NCBI GenBank assembly: GCA_019359215.1 | Contig: JAHHHS010000003.1 | Coordinates: forward strand, 62,001-126,000 | Reading direction: 5' to 3' | Source: Nostoc indistinguendum CM1-VF10 | Lineage (GTDB): Bacteria > Cyanobacteriota > Cyanobacteriia > Cyanobacteriales > Nostocaceae | DNA length: 64,000 nt | In this document: one piece after another, positions 21,773-31,421 of the stretch | Layout: each line of letters begins with the position of its first letter | How positions within the stretch are numbered: position 1 is the stretch's first letter | Position numbers and translations under genes: made by a program | The notes under the pieces: model-generated | What the model was told of the DNA's origin: nothing | What the model saw: the letters and a program-made list of their open reading frames with translations, nothing else | Database searches by the model: none

Positions 21773-22270
21773 TTAGCGTGGCGAAACCGGAATTTCTGTA
21801 TCTTTAGCTGTTAACTCGCCAGACAGAAATTCTTTTATGGCTGATACAGGCCAAGCAAAGCCCGACAGCATAATTGGCAGTGCCAAAGGAACTTCAATGA
21901 TTACTTCTCTCATTTCCACGCTGCCGCCCTCTTTCTTGTTCGCTTGGAGGTAGGCACGACCTACCCAACCAATCCAACCAGCAATATAGAGAAACAGAAT
22001 GCTAGGGATCAAGAAGTCACCAGCATGATCTAGACGACCATCAACAATCAAGTGGGGGTAACCTTCAGGGCCACACAGCTCTTGAGAATAACGCTCAAAT
22101 CGCTTTATCCCTGATTGGGGGTCAGAGGTGGTATTACGGGCATTAGCAGCTAGCTGTTGAAAAGCGGGATTGTCACTACACGGTGTCAAATTAGCCCCTA
22201 GAGCTTTTGCTGGGGAGGTAAAATTGAACCAAAGACAAATCGCTAAAATCAAAGCAAACAATCGTCGCAT
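21773..22270 (-). CDS. psaF: photosystem I reaction centre subunit III
   Basis: The 165-residue PsaF docks plastocyanin or cytochrome c6 and stabilises photosystem I. Residues 1-23 are a signal peptide ([20 protein letters not shown], cleavage near AKA-LG). The mature protein has two cysteines (TPCSDNP, ELCGPEG), the [14 protein letters not shown] segment and a C-terminal membrane helix ([17 protein letters not shown]). First gene of the psaF-psaJ-psaL unit, divergent from tsaD. Confidence 0.96.
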   Translation of the reverse strand: MRRLFALILAICLWFNFTSPAKALGANLTPCSDNPAFQQLAANARNTTSDPQSGIKRFERYSQELCGPEGYPHLIVDGRLDHAGDFLIPSILFLYIAGWIGWVGRAYLQANKKEGGSVEMREVIIEVPLALPIMLSGFAWPVSAIKEFLSGELTAKDTEIPVSPR

Positions 22271-22567
22271 AGAGTTGTTTCCTTTTATTACAAAACAGAA
22301 AGTTGATTGTACAAAACGAAGCGGCTTGTACAGTTGTTTCTTTGCATAACTAGAAAGTCATCATACTCTTGGGTGGGAACCGAGTAAAGTTTAAGTAAAT
22401 AAAAGTTAAAGCTTCTCAACCAAAATGAGTGCTGAGTCCTGTTAGCGGATAGGTATGGTTTAGCCCGTAACGAGTGCTGAGTACAAGAATTGTTGTTGTA
22501 GGGTAGTAAGGAAGCAAGATTTTATCTCTATTATTCCAGACTCCAGATTCAGTACTGATTACTCTCA

Positions 22568-23617
22568 ATGACAACCGTTTTAGCAATAGAAACCAGTTGT
22601 GATGAAACTGCCGTCGCAATTGTTAACAATCGTAAAGTTTGCAGTAGTATTGTATCCTCACAAATTCCAGTCCATCAGCAGTATGGCGGGGTAGTGCCGG
22701 AAGTAGCGTCTCGGCAGCACTTGGAAACGATAAATGTTGTGATTGCACAAGCCCTAGAGGCAGCCCAACTAGACTGGGAGAAAATTGACGCAATTGCCGC
22801 CACTTGTGCCCCTGGACTTGTAGGAGCGCTGTTAGTGGGGTTAACTGCTGCTAAAACCCTGGCGATGATACACAACAAGCCATTTTTGGGAGTTCATCAC
22901 CTTGAAGGTCACATTTACGCAACTTATTTGAGCGAACCAAGTTTAAACCCCCCTTTCTTGAGTTTATTAGTTTCTGGCGGACATACAAGCTTGATTTTCG
23001 TCAAAGATTGTGGTAGCTACGAAACATTGGGACAAACCCGTGATGATGCTGCGGGTGAAGCCTTTGATAAAGTGGCGCGATTGTTAAACCTGGGTTATCC
23101 GGGCGGCCCAGTGATTGACAAATTGGCGCAACAGGGTAATCCGCAAGCCTTTGCTCTACCAGAAGGAAAAGTTTCTTTACCTAGTGGAGGATTCCATCGT
23201 TATGATGCGAGTTTTAGCGGGCTAAAAACGGCTGTATTGCGTTTAGTGCAGCAGTTAGAGAAAGATGGTGGACAAGTACCAGTGGCAGATGTAGCAGCTA
23301 GCTTTCAGGAAACCGTAGCGCGATCGCTAACCAAAAGAGCGATCGCCTGTGCCTTAGACTATGGTCTAGATACAATTGCTATTGGTGGCGGTGTAGCAGC
23401 TAATAGCGGATTGAGAAAAAATCTCCAAGCCGCCGCCCTTGAACATAACCTACGCGTTTTATTCCCACCTCTAAAATTCTGTACCGATAACGCCGCCATG
23501 ATCGGCTGTGCCGCCGCCGAACATCTCTCTCGCGGTCATACATCTCCCCTCACACTAGGCGTTGAGTCTAGGTTAGCTCTTACCCAAGTGATGAAGCTCT
23601 ATCAACCTGTTGAGTAG
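22568..23617 (+). CDS. tsaD: tRNA N6-threonylcarbamoyladenosine transferase subunit TsaD
   Basis: The 349-residue ASKHA-fold enzyme transfers the threonylcarbamoyl group to A37 of ANN-decoding tRNAs. The metal-binding HHLEGH and the nucleotide loop LVSGGHTSL are present, with [13 protein letters not shown] near the C-terminus. A second t6A gene (tsaC-like, 29195) lies in the same window. Divergent from psaF. Confidence 0.97.
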   Translation: MTTVLAIETSCDETAVAIVNNRKVCSSIVSSQIPVHQQYGGVVPEVASRQHLETINVVIAQALEAAQLDWEKIDAIAATCAPGLVGALLVGLTAAKTLAMIHNKPFLGVHHLEGHIYATYLSEPSLNPPFLSLLVSGGHTSLIFVKDCGSYETLGQTRDDAAGEAFDKVARLLNLGYPGGPVIDKLAQQGNPQAFALPEGKVSLPSGGFHRYDASFSGLKTAVLRLVQQLEKDGGQVPVADVAASFQETVARSLTKRAIACALDYGLDTIAIGGGVAANSGLRKNLQAAALEHNLRVLFPPLKFCTDNAAMIGCAAAEHLSRGHTSPLTLGVESRLALTQVMKLYQPVE

Positions 23618-23645
23618 TCATTGGTCTTTTGTCATTTGTTTAGTT

Positions 23646-23684
23646 CCAATGACTAATGACTAATGACTAATGACTAATGACTAT
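23646..23684. repeat. heptameric tandem repeat (AATGACT unit) reaching into a gene end
   Basis: Five copies of AATGACT-type units run head to tail between convergent genes. Read on the minus strand, the last units encode the final residues (VISH) and the TAG stop of the hydrolase gene, so the repeat defines that protein's C-terminus. Confidence 0.85.
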
Positions 23685-24578
23685 CGACCGGATGTGATCA
23701 GCCACAGCATCCGGCTGTTCCAACATCGTCAGGTGTCCGCAATCAGGAATTTCCAAAACATTGTCACCACAATATTGGAACAGTCTGTGAAAGCTAGCTA
23801 AATGGCGCACATACTTAGGTTCCATAACTTTATCTTCGGCACCAGCCAAAAAATAAACTGGCTGCTTCAATTGGGATACTAACTCAGGTAAACGATTGAT
23901 TTCTTCCTCAGTTGTGGAGTCTAATAGAGTTCTTAGAGCTGCTTCCGGGTCAGCCACAACGAAATCAATCAGCCTCTGACGTGCCCAATGACGCTCCAAA
24001 GGACGAACTACACTGGCTCTGGTAAACAGCAGATCAATTAAAGGCACTTGGGACAGCCAACGCGGGCGGACTTGCAAAAATTTCTGACCCGCCGAGCGAA
24101 ACTGCTCAAAGGCTTCTTTGAGGTAAATACCACCGCCAGCGTTGATACAGATAACTCCCTTAACACACTTAGGTATTTGATCTGCTCCCCAAAGAGCGAT
24201 CGTGCCTCCCAAAGAGTGACCAATTAACCAAGCACTGGTAATATTCAGCTGCTTCAAGAGAATTGCCAAATCCTTAGCATAGGCAACAGGAGTATAAAGA
24301 GAATCGATTGGTGATCCAAGTGCATTACTGGAGATCGGCGTCAGGCTTAGAGACGTTTCTGCTCGACTAACATCGATTTTTACCTGGGACTGGGATTCAC
24401 CAAAACCCCGCAAATCATAAGAAAGGCATTGCAAATCATCTGAGAGGCGGGAAATCACAGGTTGCCAATATCCACGGCTATTGAGCCAACCGTGGATAAA
24501 TACTAAAGCATGGGGGCAGGAGGTGGGAGCCGTTAGCTCGTATGCGTGTGGAACGCCCAAGATTTCGATAGTTGCCAT
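23667..24578 (-). CDS. alpha/beta hydrolase
   Basis: The 303-residue protein has an alpha/beta-hydrolase fold. HGWLNSRGYW is the oxyanion-hole HG motif, LIGHSLGGT carries the nucleophile serine elbow (GHSLG), AGAEDKV contains the acid, and DCGHLTMLEQPD the catalytic histidine. There is no signal peptide. Substrate unknown; esterases, haloperoxidase-like and menaquinone-pathway enzymes share this pattern. The last residues derive from a tandem repeat, so the true ancestral C-terminus may have differed. Confidence 0.85.
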   Translation of the reverse strand: MATIEILGVPHAYELTAPTSCPHALVFIHGWLNSRGYWQPVISRLSDDLQCLSYDLRGFGESQSQVKIDVSRAETSLSLTPISSNALGSPIDSLYTPVAYAKDLAILLKQLNITSAWLIGHSLGGTIALWGADQIPKCVKGVICINAGGGIYLKEAFEQFRSAGQKFLQVRPRWLSQVPLIDLLFTRASVVRPLERHWARQRLIDFVVADPEAALRTLLDSTTEEEINRLPELVSQLKQPVYFLAGAEDKVMEPKYVRHLASFHRLFQYCGDNVLEIPDCGHLTMLEQPDAVADHIRSIVISH

Positions 24579-24671
24579 ACTTAATATCGTACCCCTAAGG
24601 ACGGGTGCGGCTAAATACGGAGTGTGAAGAGTTAGGAGTTATTGACTGTTAACTGTCAACCGTCATGGCCT

Positions 24672-24728
24672 AAAAAGGCGTCTCTCATCCCATCTCTAGG
24701 AAAGAATAAGTTTTCCCGACGCCTTTTT
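24672..24728 (-). terminator. terminator of the ACT-domain gene
   Basis: AAAAAGGCGTC (24672-24682) and GACGCCTTTTT (24718-24728) form an 11-bp stem with the T-run on the minus strand, about 10-65 bp beyond the ACT gene stop. Confidence 0.75.
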
Positions 24729-24738
24729 ATAACTTTTT

Positions 24739-25458
24739 TCATTTATCCAACAACCTCTGTCGTACCCCTTCAGCAATTTTGTGACCCAGATATTCAGGAA
24801 TGAGGCTTTCATTGGGTCCTAACAGGTAGAGAATTAGTCGTGTACGTCCGCGCCAAACCAGTAAATTGGCATTGACTACTAGAAGGTCTTCCTGCCAGAT
24901 GGCGTACATTACCTTATAGAATAATCCTGGTTGATTATCGGCTTCAATCACTAAGGCAGGGAGATGAAAAACCGGATCGACATAAAACTCAGTTTGTACC
25001 TGCTCTAAGCCCGTGTCAAGATTGAATTCTACTGCCAGCATCTCTTCTACTTCAAACCGACCTCCTAAAGCCTCGCGAATGGCGCGACAGACATTTTCTG
25101 CGGTTTTCTCGGTCAAGGCTTTACTACCACGAGACACCAAAAGTTTGATAAAAACTAACATCGGCGGACGGATCTGACCGTATAGACTCAGACCGTGAAT
25201 AGTCAACCCATAAGCTGCTAGTACGCCAAAAATATCACTGAGGAGAAAAGACTGGTTACGGTAAGCAAAATGCAGGGCACTTTTGCTACCTTCCGGTTTT
25301 AGCTCAATAACAGCGCGTCTAGTTTTATAGAGACGGTAGGCTAGCCGTAAATTTTGCAGTTGAATCTCACTGCTGACAAATTGCTCATAAAACTGGGGAA
25401 ACGCTCGGTTAAAGCGCTTAAGGAGTTCTAGTGTCGAAGTTTTTAAACCAGAAGCCAT
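24739..25458 (-). CDS. ACT-domain protein, GlnD-like C-terminal region
   Basis: From ATG 25458 the protein has about 239 residues. Two ACT-type modules are visible: one around FLLSDIFGVLAAYGLTIHGLS and one around LVIEADNQPGLFYKVMYAIW (the DxPGLL-like ACT core). These resemble the amino-acid-sensing ACT pair of GlnD but no nucleotidyltransferase domain is present, so it is a stand-alone sensor of unknown ligand. The frame extends upstream to TTG 25539, but that part contains the GGGGACTGG intergenic repeat and no start signal, so I reject it. Confidence 0.75.
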   Translation of the reverse strand: MASGLKTSTLELLKRFNRAFPQFYEQFVSSEIQLQNLRLAYRLYKTRRAVIELKPEGSKSALHFAYRNQSFLLSDIFGVLAAYGLTIHGLSLYGQIRPPMLVFIKLLVSRGSKALTEKTAENVCRAIREALGGRFEVEEMLAVEFNLDTGLEQVQTEFYVDPVFHLPALVIEADNQPGLFYKVMYAIWQEDLLVVNANLLVWRGRTRLILYLLGPNESLIPEYLGHKIAEGVRQRLLDK

Positions 25459-25823
25459 TGTTAAGGGTAAGACTCGCTTGCTTTCATCACCTGGGGACTG
25501 GGGAATGGGGACTGCGGAAGAATTTTTCCAAATACCCAATCTCTTGTATATAAATCACTCCTAAACTAACTTGCATTTAAGCTCTATACGAGCAATTGCC
25601 AGTATTAGGTTTTTCCATTTTGAATTTTGAATTATTTATATCCTTACCCTTTTGGTGAAATTCTCCTAGCCTTTACAACAAAATGCTAAAGTTGAAAATG
25701 ATTGGTGTGAAACACGCTCTAACTAGCTGTTACCATTGCAAATCCCGAAAACAACCGAAAAATTTTGAGTGTAAAGGGTAGTAAATGGCCATAGCTATGT
25801 TAAACGTAAATCAACACTCCTAA

Positions 25824-26417
<594 letters not shown>

Positions 26418-26714
26418 CGCTTAATCAAAATAAAACCCGATTTGCACAAGAAAATCAGGCCAAATGGTGAAAATCTATTATTTTGATGTAGTTATGCTTT
26501 TTCTGCCGACGAAGGCGCAAGTATAATTATCTTGTAAAACTAAGTCGGCAAAAAACCTTTATCATAACAATGTAATCTATCTTGTCTTTGGCAAAGGATA
26601 AAAAGATTAGGCATAAGCCGTCTGATGTGATATAGTTACCTTAATGCTTTTGATAAAGCGCGATCGCTTTGATGGGGAATTAAAACTAAACCCTAAAAAG
26701 TAGATAAGTCTAAA

Positions 26715-26788
26715 CGGGATGTAGCGCAGCTTGGTAGCGCGCCTGCTTTGGGAGCAGGATGCCGCAGGTTCAAATCCTGTCATCCCGA
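26715..26788 (+). tRNA. tRNA-Pro (anticodon TGG)
   Basis: CGGGATG (26715-26721) pairs perfectly with CATCCCG (26781-26787), and A26788 is the discriminator. The anticodon stem CCTGC/GCAGG encloses the loop TTTGGGA, giving anticodon TGG. The T arm is GCAGG-TTCAAAT-CCTGT. The 3' CCA is not encoded. Confidence 0.98.
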
Positions 26789-27389
26789 TTTAAGTAATAT
26801 ATTTAACCTCTAAGGCGATTGAATAAAGTTGTCTTGCTAAAATTTACAATTAAATTGTACATTTTTACGAATAAAAACAAATTGCTTGCTATAGTGTTGA
26901 GTTAGCTGTTGAAGCCTAACAGGTAAATTTCGATTTTAAGCGGTAAAATATTTCTGATACTAAGCTTTGTATAGATTTGAGAAGATATTAAAGCAAGCGC
27001 GATGGAACGATTGATTAAGTAATCCCGTCACCCGATATTAGAGAAAGCCGATAAAATGGCATTTATCATCTCAAGGTCGAAAGACAGAGAAACTTTTCAC
27101 TGTTTGAAAAGACATATAATAGGCATCTACATCATTTCCTGATGAATAGCAAAACGAAATAGAGAAAAACACAACTTTAGGACAGTCAATTTTTCCAAAT
27201 GCTACTATAGCAACCCTAAATAGTTGTGGAATATTGGATTTTGACCGTTGAGGGTTAACACCCAGCCTCAACGCGCACAATGAATTTTTTACAATTGAAA
27301 TAGATTGCTATATAACTAAAGCTAGTTGATGGTGTGCAAATCCAACCATTTGTTTAATTTTAAGTGGACTATTGATGCGAGGAGCAGTC
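26789..27389. other. 600 bp intergenic region, nothing recognised
   Basis: This AT-rich region lies between the tRNA and the tic22-like gene. I see no credible ORF, no hairpin with a T-run and no tandem repeat. It presumably includes the tic22-like promoter. Confidence 0.5.
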
Positions 27390-28211
27390 ATGAAATCATT
27401 TATTCGCTTGGGCGCAACATTGGGTATAGCTGGCAGTGTATTTTTAACGGGGCTTTTAGGAATAGGCAATCTACCAGGAATAGGCAATCTAAAGGCGATC
27501 GCTTTGCCACAAGATGAGGTAGTGAAAAAGCTCCAAGAAGTACCTGTATTCACGCTCACCAATCCCAAAGGCGAATTCGTAGTTCTTTCGAGGAACAACG
27601 AATCTAAGCCAATCTCGCAAGTCGGATTTTTTATTAGCAAGCAAGATGCTCAAAAATTCCTTGACAATCGGCTTAAGAAAGAAAACCCTCAGTTGGCAAG
27701 CACCCTACAGGTAAGACCTTTGTCCTTGGCAGACTATTATAAAATAGTCCAAGAAGGCAAAAAGAAATCAGACTCTGTAATTTATACTTTAGTACCGACG
27801 CAAGCACAGGTAGCTTCAGCAACAAGTATGCTGAATCAAAATGGTAAAAAAGGGGAGCAATTTAATGGTATTCCCTTATTTGTACCCAAATTTAAGAAAG
27901 ATAATAGCTATTTGACGATTCCTGTCCCCAACGGCAAAGAGCGGTATATTCCTTTCTTTTTTGAGAAAGAGCAAGCATCGGCTCTGTTAGATGAATTCAA
28001 AAAAGCCGTGCCAAAGGAAGCAAATAACACTGAAATTCAGGTGGTGGATTTGTACGGTGTTATGGAGGCTCTCAATAGCAGTACCGATCCTAGTATAAAT
28101 AAAATTGTTTTGTATCCATCGCGGGAGTCAATCAATTTTATTCGCTCACTTGCACCAAATCAATCTCCAGCTGCCAAGCCTGCTGCTGCGCCCCCTGCTC
28201 CGAAAAAATAA
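27390..28211 (+). CDS. Tic22 family protein
   Basis: From ATG 27390, with GGAG 8 bases upstream, the protein has 273 residues. The N-terminus is a signal-peptide-like hydrophobic stretch (LGATLGIAGSVFLTGLLGIG). The body has the Tic22 features VPVFTLTNPKGEFVVLS, VGFFISKQDAQKFL and GIPLFVP with PVPNGKERYIPFFFEKEQA. The C-terminus is Ala/Pro-rich. Cyanobacterial Tic22 homologues are periplasmic or thylakoid-associated proteins linked to outer-membrane biogenesis. A 15-bp direct repeat (GGAATAGGCAATCTA, twice) lengthens the signal region. prmC starts 25 bp downstream. Confidence 0.9.
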   Translation: MKSFIRLGATLGIAGSVFLTGLLGIGNLPGIGNLKAIALPQDEVVKKLQEVPVFTLTNPKGEFVVLSRNNESKPISQVGFFISKQDAQKFLDNRLKKENPQLASTLQVRPLSLADYYKIVQEGKKKSDSVIYTLVPTQAQVASATSMLNQNGKKGEQFNGIPLFVPKFKKDNSYLTIPVPNGKERYIPFFFEKEQASALLDEFKKAVPKEANNTEIQVVDLYGVMEALNSSTDPSINKIVLYPSRESINFIRSLAPNQSPAAKPAAAPPAPKK

Positions 28212-28236
28212 CGGTTATGCAATCTAAGGTTGAGGC

Positions 28237-29124
28237 ATGAGGGAGAAGCATCTGATATCTGGTTTACAACTTTGGCAGTGGCGCAATACTGCTCACCAAG
28301 CAGCGATCGCTACTGATGTCCCCCCTGCCGAGGTAGATTGGTTGCTGCTCGAAGTTGCTGGGTTAGACCGCTTGGCACTGCGTTTGGAGTCTTATAAAAA
28401 CTGGCCGCAAATTCAGCTGCAATTGCCGCTAAAAGAGTTAGATCATTTGTGGCAGAGGCGATTGTATGACCGCTTACCAGTGCAGTATATTACGGGAGTT
28501 ACACCTTGGCGTAACTTTCAAATTGCAGTGTCAAGTGCGGTTTTGATTCCCAGACCAGAGACAGAATGCTTAATTGATTTAGCTTTAGCATCTGCTAGTA
28601 ATGCTTCAGGACACTGGGCTGATTTAGGCACTGGGAGTGGAGCGATCGCTTTGGGATTAGCAGATGTCTTGCCAAAAGCAACAATTCATGCTGTGGATTA
28701 TAGTTTAGAAGCTCTAGCGATCGCCCAAACCAACGCCCATAATTTAGGTTTTGCTGACCGGGTTAAATTTTATCAAGGTTCTTGGTGGGAGCCACTGACA
28801 TTTCTCAAAGGTCAATTCAGTGGTATGGTGTCGAATCCCCCTTATATACCCACCAGTACCTTACCTACCCTGCAATTAGAAGTAGTTAACCATGAACCAC
28901 ATCTAGCTTTGGATGGTGGCACTGATGGCTTAGATTGCATTCGCCATTTGATAGAAATTTCTCCCAGCTATTTGCAACCTGGTGGCGTGTGGTTAATTGA
29001 GATGATGGCAGGACAGGCGGATGCAGTGCGAAAACTTTTACAAAATCAAGGTAGCTATTGTAAAATTCAAATTTACCCTGATTTAGCTGGAATTGAACGC
29101 TTTGCCCTTGCTTATAAAAGTTAG
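28237..29124 (+). CDS. prmC: peptide chain release factor N5-glutamine methyltransferase
   Basis: The 295-residue enzyme methylates the GGQ glutamine of release factors. The N-terminal helical substrate-binding region precedes the SAM motif DLGTGSGAIALGLA and the NPPY catalytic tetrad (SNPPYIP). PRPETE upstream of the SAM motif is also typical. It is the second gene of a tic22-prmC-tsaC cluster. Confidence 0.95.
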   Translation: MREKHLISGLQLWQWRNTAHQAAIATDVPPAEVDWLLLEVAGLDRLALRLESYKNWPQIQLQLPLKELDHLWQRRLYDRLPVQYITGVTPWRNFQIAVSSAVLIPRPETECLIDLALASASNASGHWADLGTGSGAIALGLADVLPKATIHAVDYSLEALAIAQTNAHNLGFADRVKFYQGSWWEPLTFLKGQFSGMVSNPPYIPTSTLPTLQLEVVNHEPHLALDGGTDGLDCIRHLIEISPSYLQPGGVWLIEMMAGQADAVRKLLQNQGSYCKIQIYPDLAGIERFALAYKS

Positions 29125-29130
29125 GAAATA

Positions 29131-29159
29131 GGGCATGGGGCATGGGGCATAGCGCATAG
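29131..29159. repeat. heptameric tandem repeat (GGGCATG unit)
   Basis: Three to four copies of GGGCATG/GGGCATA-type units lie in the 70 bp between prmC and the tsaC-like gene. Confidence 0.85.
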
Positions 29160-29194
29160 GAAAAATGCTCCATGCTATACCTGTACCCATAAAA

Positions 29195-29800
29195 ATGACA
29201 CAAGTTTCTCTAACAAATCTAATTAGTGGCGCACGCACTGGTCTTTTAGTGAGCTTTCCCACAGATACTGTTCCTGCACTTGCAGCTATACCGGAAAAAG
29301 CAGCATTAATTTTTGCGGCGAAGCAACGCAGTCAAGACAAACCTTTGATTTTGATGGCTGCTAGTGCTGAAGATTTATGGCTGTATGTTAAAGGTGATGA
29401 GAACGAGTATAAAGTTTGGCAACAATTAGCAGATAAATATTGGCCAGGAGGGCTGACGTTAGTTTTGCCAGCTTCAGATCGCGTGCCAAAAGTTATGAAC
29501 CCCATCGACCCAACAACAATTGGTATCCGAGTTCCAAACAGTGCGATCGCTCAAGCTATTTTGGCGCAAACAGGCCCACTTGCTACTACTAGCGCCAATT
29601 TTTCTGGTCAACCGCCTTTGCAAAGTATGGCAGAAATTGAGGTTCAGTTTCCCAACGTTCTGATAGCAACAACAGAATACCAGGGTGAAATGCCGGGGGT
29701 GGGTATACCTTCCACCGTTGCTAAATGGACAGGAATAAATTGGCAGATTTTACGGCAAGGTGCGATCAAGTTAGATATTTCGAGTGATAACCAAATATAG
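29195..29800 (+). CDS. L-threonylcarbamoyladenylate synthase (Sua5/YciO/YrdC family)
   Basis: From ATG 29195 the protein has 201 residues. FPTDTVPALAA, KQRSQDKPLILM and KYWPGGLTLVLP are the conserved YrdC-fold nucleotide and carbamoyl-transfer motifs, with TTSANFSGQPP at the C-terminal side. It makes the TC-AMP intermediate for t6A tRNA modification and so feeds TsaD, also encoded in this window. An upstream in-frame ATG (29165) is less likely because it overlaps repeat sequence. The tsaC symbol would suit, but the YciO and YrdC subgroups are hard to separate by eye. Confidence 0.87.
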   Translation: MTQVSLTNLISGARTGLLVSFPTDTVPALAAIPEKAALIFAAKQRSQDKPLILMAASAEDLWLYVKGDENEYKVWQQLADKYWPGGLTLVLPASDRVPKVMNPIDPTTIGIRVPNSAIAQAILAQTGPLATTSANFSGQPPLQSMAEIEVQFPNVLIATTEYQGEMPGVGIPSTVAKWTGINWQILRQGAIKLDISSDNQI

Positions 29801-29898
29801 GTAGTTATAATGTTGTTTTCCTGATTTTAACAACAGAGAAATTTGGAACTTTAGTTTGCGCTGTTGTGGTCAATTAACAAGTTAATAATTGCCAGATT

Positions 29899-30840
29899 AT
29901 GAATTGGAGCAACTGGATATATCTAGGAGCAGGAATAACACTAGGTATTATTTTCCGTCAGTTATTTACGCTATGGTTACGCCCGCCGCAGGCATCGTCA
30001 AATGTTTCATCTAGTTCATCTCCAGTAGCGCCATTAGATCAAGAAGATATGCCACCAATATCGCAACAGCTACAGCAAACGCAGCTGGCATACCAAATGG
30101 CAAGAGAAATGAGTCAGTTTAAAGCTGGTTTTTTGGCGCGGACTACACATGAATTGCGATCGCCCCTCAGTAGTCTAATAGGCTTGCATCAGTTAATTTT
30201 GTCGGATTTGTGTGAAGACCCTGCTGAAGAGCGAGAATTTATTGCCCAAGCTAACGAGCGAACGCTGAAGCTACTCAAGCTGATGGATGAAATTCTTAAC
30301 GTTGCTAGAACTGAACACGGTACTAATAAATTAGATATTCAGCCCAGACCCTTAGCTCAAGTTTTGCAAGAGGTTCATAACTTAACTTATATGCTGGCGG
30401 CCAATCGCAATTTTCCCTTGCAATTATTACCCGCCGACCCAGAAATTTATGTTTTGACAGATTACCTCTGGCTCCGCCAAATATTGATAAGTTTAATAGA
30501 CACTGCCATTACTCAAATGGAGGAAGGCAGTATCTGTATTTCCAGCAGTACTTTACCCACAAATAATTTTGTAAACATTTGGTTGGATATACCAACCCAT
30601 GCCGTACCCTGGAGCGAACCGATTGATTTGATCAAATCTGAAGATCAGCCGACCCAGATTGATCAAGGAAACGCTGCTCTTTCCCCAGGAATGAGGCTAT
30701 TAATCAATCAGACTCTAGTGGAAGTTATGGGAGGAAAGTTAGAAATTCTGTCCTCGACGATTGCCAAAGAAACATCTCAGCACTTTACCAGACTACAAAT
30801 TTCTATCCCCCTAGTGATTCCTGAAGCTGAACTTCTGTAG
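29899..30840 (+). CDS. sensor histidine kinase with degenerate ATPase domain
   Basis: The 313-residue protein has an N-terminal membrane helix (IYLGAGITLGIIFRQLF), a Ser/Pro linker, a HisKA dimerisation domain with the phospho-accepting H box TTHELRSPLSSL (His at about residue 89) and a poor ATPase domain. The N box reads LRQILISLIDTAITQ, with no Asn at the expected place. The DxGxG G1 box is not visible. Only a G2-like SPGMRLLINQTLVEVMGG remains. By gene order it may correspond to Anabaena alr0117 (hepN), a kinase linked to heterocyst envelope formation. That link is from memory and unverified. Its 3' end overlaps the convergent GNAT gene by 38 bp. Confidence 0.75.
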   Translation: MNWSNWIYLGAGITLGIIFRQLFTLWLRPPQASSNVSSSSSPVAPLDQEDMPPISQQLQQTQLAYQMAREMSQFKAGFLARTTHELRSPLSSLIGLHQLILSDLCEDPAEEREFIAQANERTLKLLKLMDEILNVARTEHGTNKLDIQPRPLAQVLQEVHNLTYMLAANRNFPLQLLPADPEIYVLTDYLWLRQILISLIDTAITQMEEGSICISSSTLPTNNFVNIWLDIPTHAVPWSEPIDLIKSEDQPTQIDQGNAALSPGMRLLINQTLVEVMGGKLEILSSTIAKETSQHFTRLQISIPLVIPEAELL

Positions 30841-31318
30841 CAGGAACGAAAGCAGGGTCAGTTAGGTTGTGTAACACCATCGTAGTGTTTGTATTGGGTT
30901 GAAAACCAATCTTTTCGTAGAACCCTTGTTGGTGAGTAGTCATGAGGTAAACGCGCTCAACCCGCCTCATCCGGGGATGACTCAAAACGGTTTCTACTAA
31001 CTTGCTTCCCAACCCACTATTTTGATACTCTGGATGAATCACAACATCCCAAATTGTAGCGCGATATATACCATCAGATGTTGCTCTAGCAAAGCCAATA
31101 AGTCGATCGCGATCACAGACGGAAATCACTGGCTCACTGTTGGCAATCGCTATACCTAAATCTTCAATATTGCGACCTTTTGCCCAGAAAGCTGAAACAT
31201 TTAACAGTTCTTGGAGTTGATAAAGGTCAATTTCAGACTTACCTAGGCATAGCCCGTCGTAGGCATCGCCTTTGGCGCAGCCGAGATGTTCGCTAAATTG
31301 AATCTGAGACTCGTTCAT
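30803..31318 (-). CDS. GNAT family N-acetyltransferase
   Basis: The 171-residue protein has a GNAT core: VVIHPEYQNSGLGSKLVE is the acetyl-CoA loop and FYEKIGFQPN is motif [22 protein letters not shown] closely matches the GNAT at 25866. Residues about 12-25 (encoded by 31243-31283) come from a dispersed repeat. The 3' end overlaps the convergent kinase gene by 38 bp, so each C-terminus is constrained by the other strand. Substrate unknown. Confidence 0.87.
   Translation of the reverse strand: MNESQIQFSEHLGCAKGDAYDGLCLGKSEIDLYQLQELLNVSAFWAKGRNIEDLGIAIANSEPVISVCDRDRLIGFARATSDGIYRATIWDVVIHPEYQNSGLGSKLVETVLSHPRMRRVERVYLMTTHQQGFYEKIGFQPNTNTTMVLHNLTDPAFVPATEVQLQESLGG
31243..31283. repeat. small dispersed repeat inside a GNAT coding region
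   Basis: The words GTAGGCATCGCCTTTGGCGCA and GGCATAGCCCGTCGTAGGC resemble the intergenic repeats at 43253-43280 and 43448-43475. The element is in frame near the N-terminus of the GNAT protein. Confidence 0.6.
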
Positions 31319-31421
31319 TTATGGCATCCACCTTTAGCACTAGCACTATCTTTGTATAGTTAAGTGATATTTTGCTATAAATTGCTGTACGTGTACATAT
31401 ATATGCAATGAGAAAGAAAGT

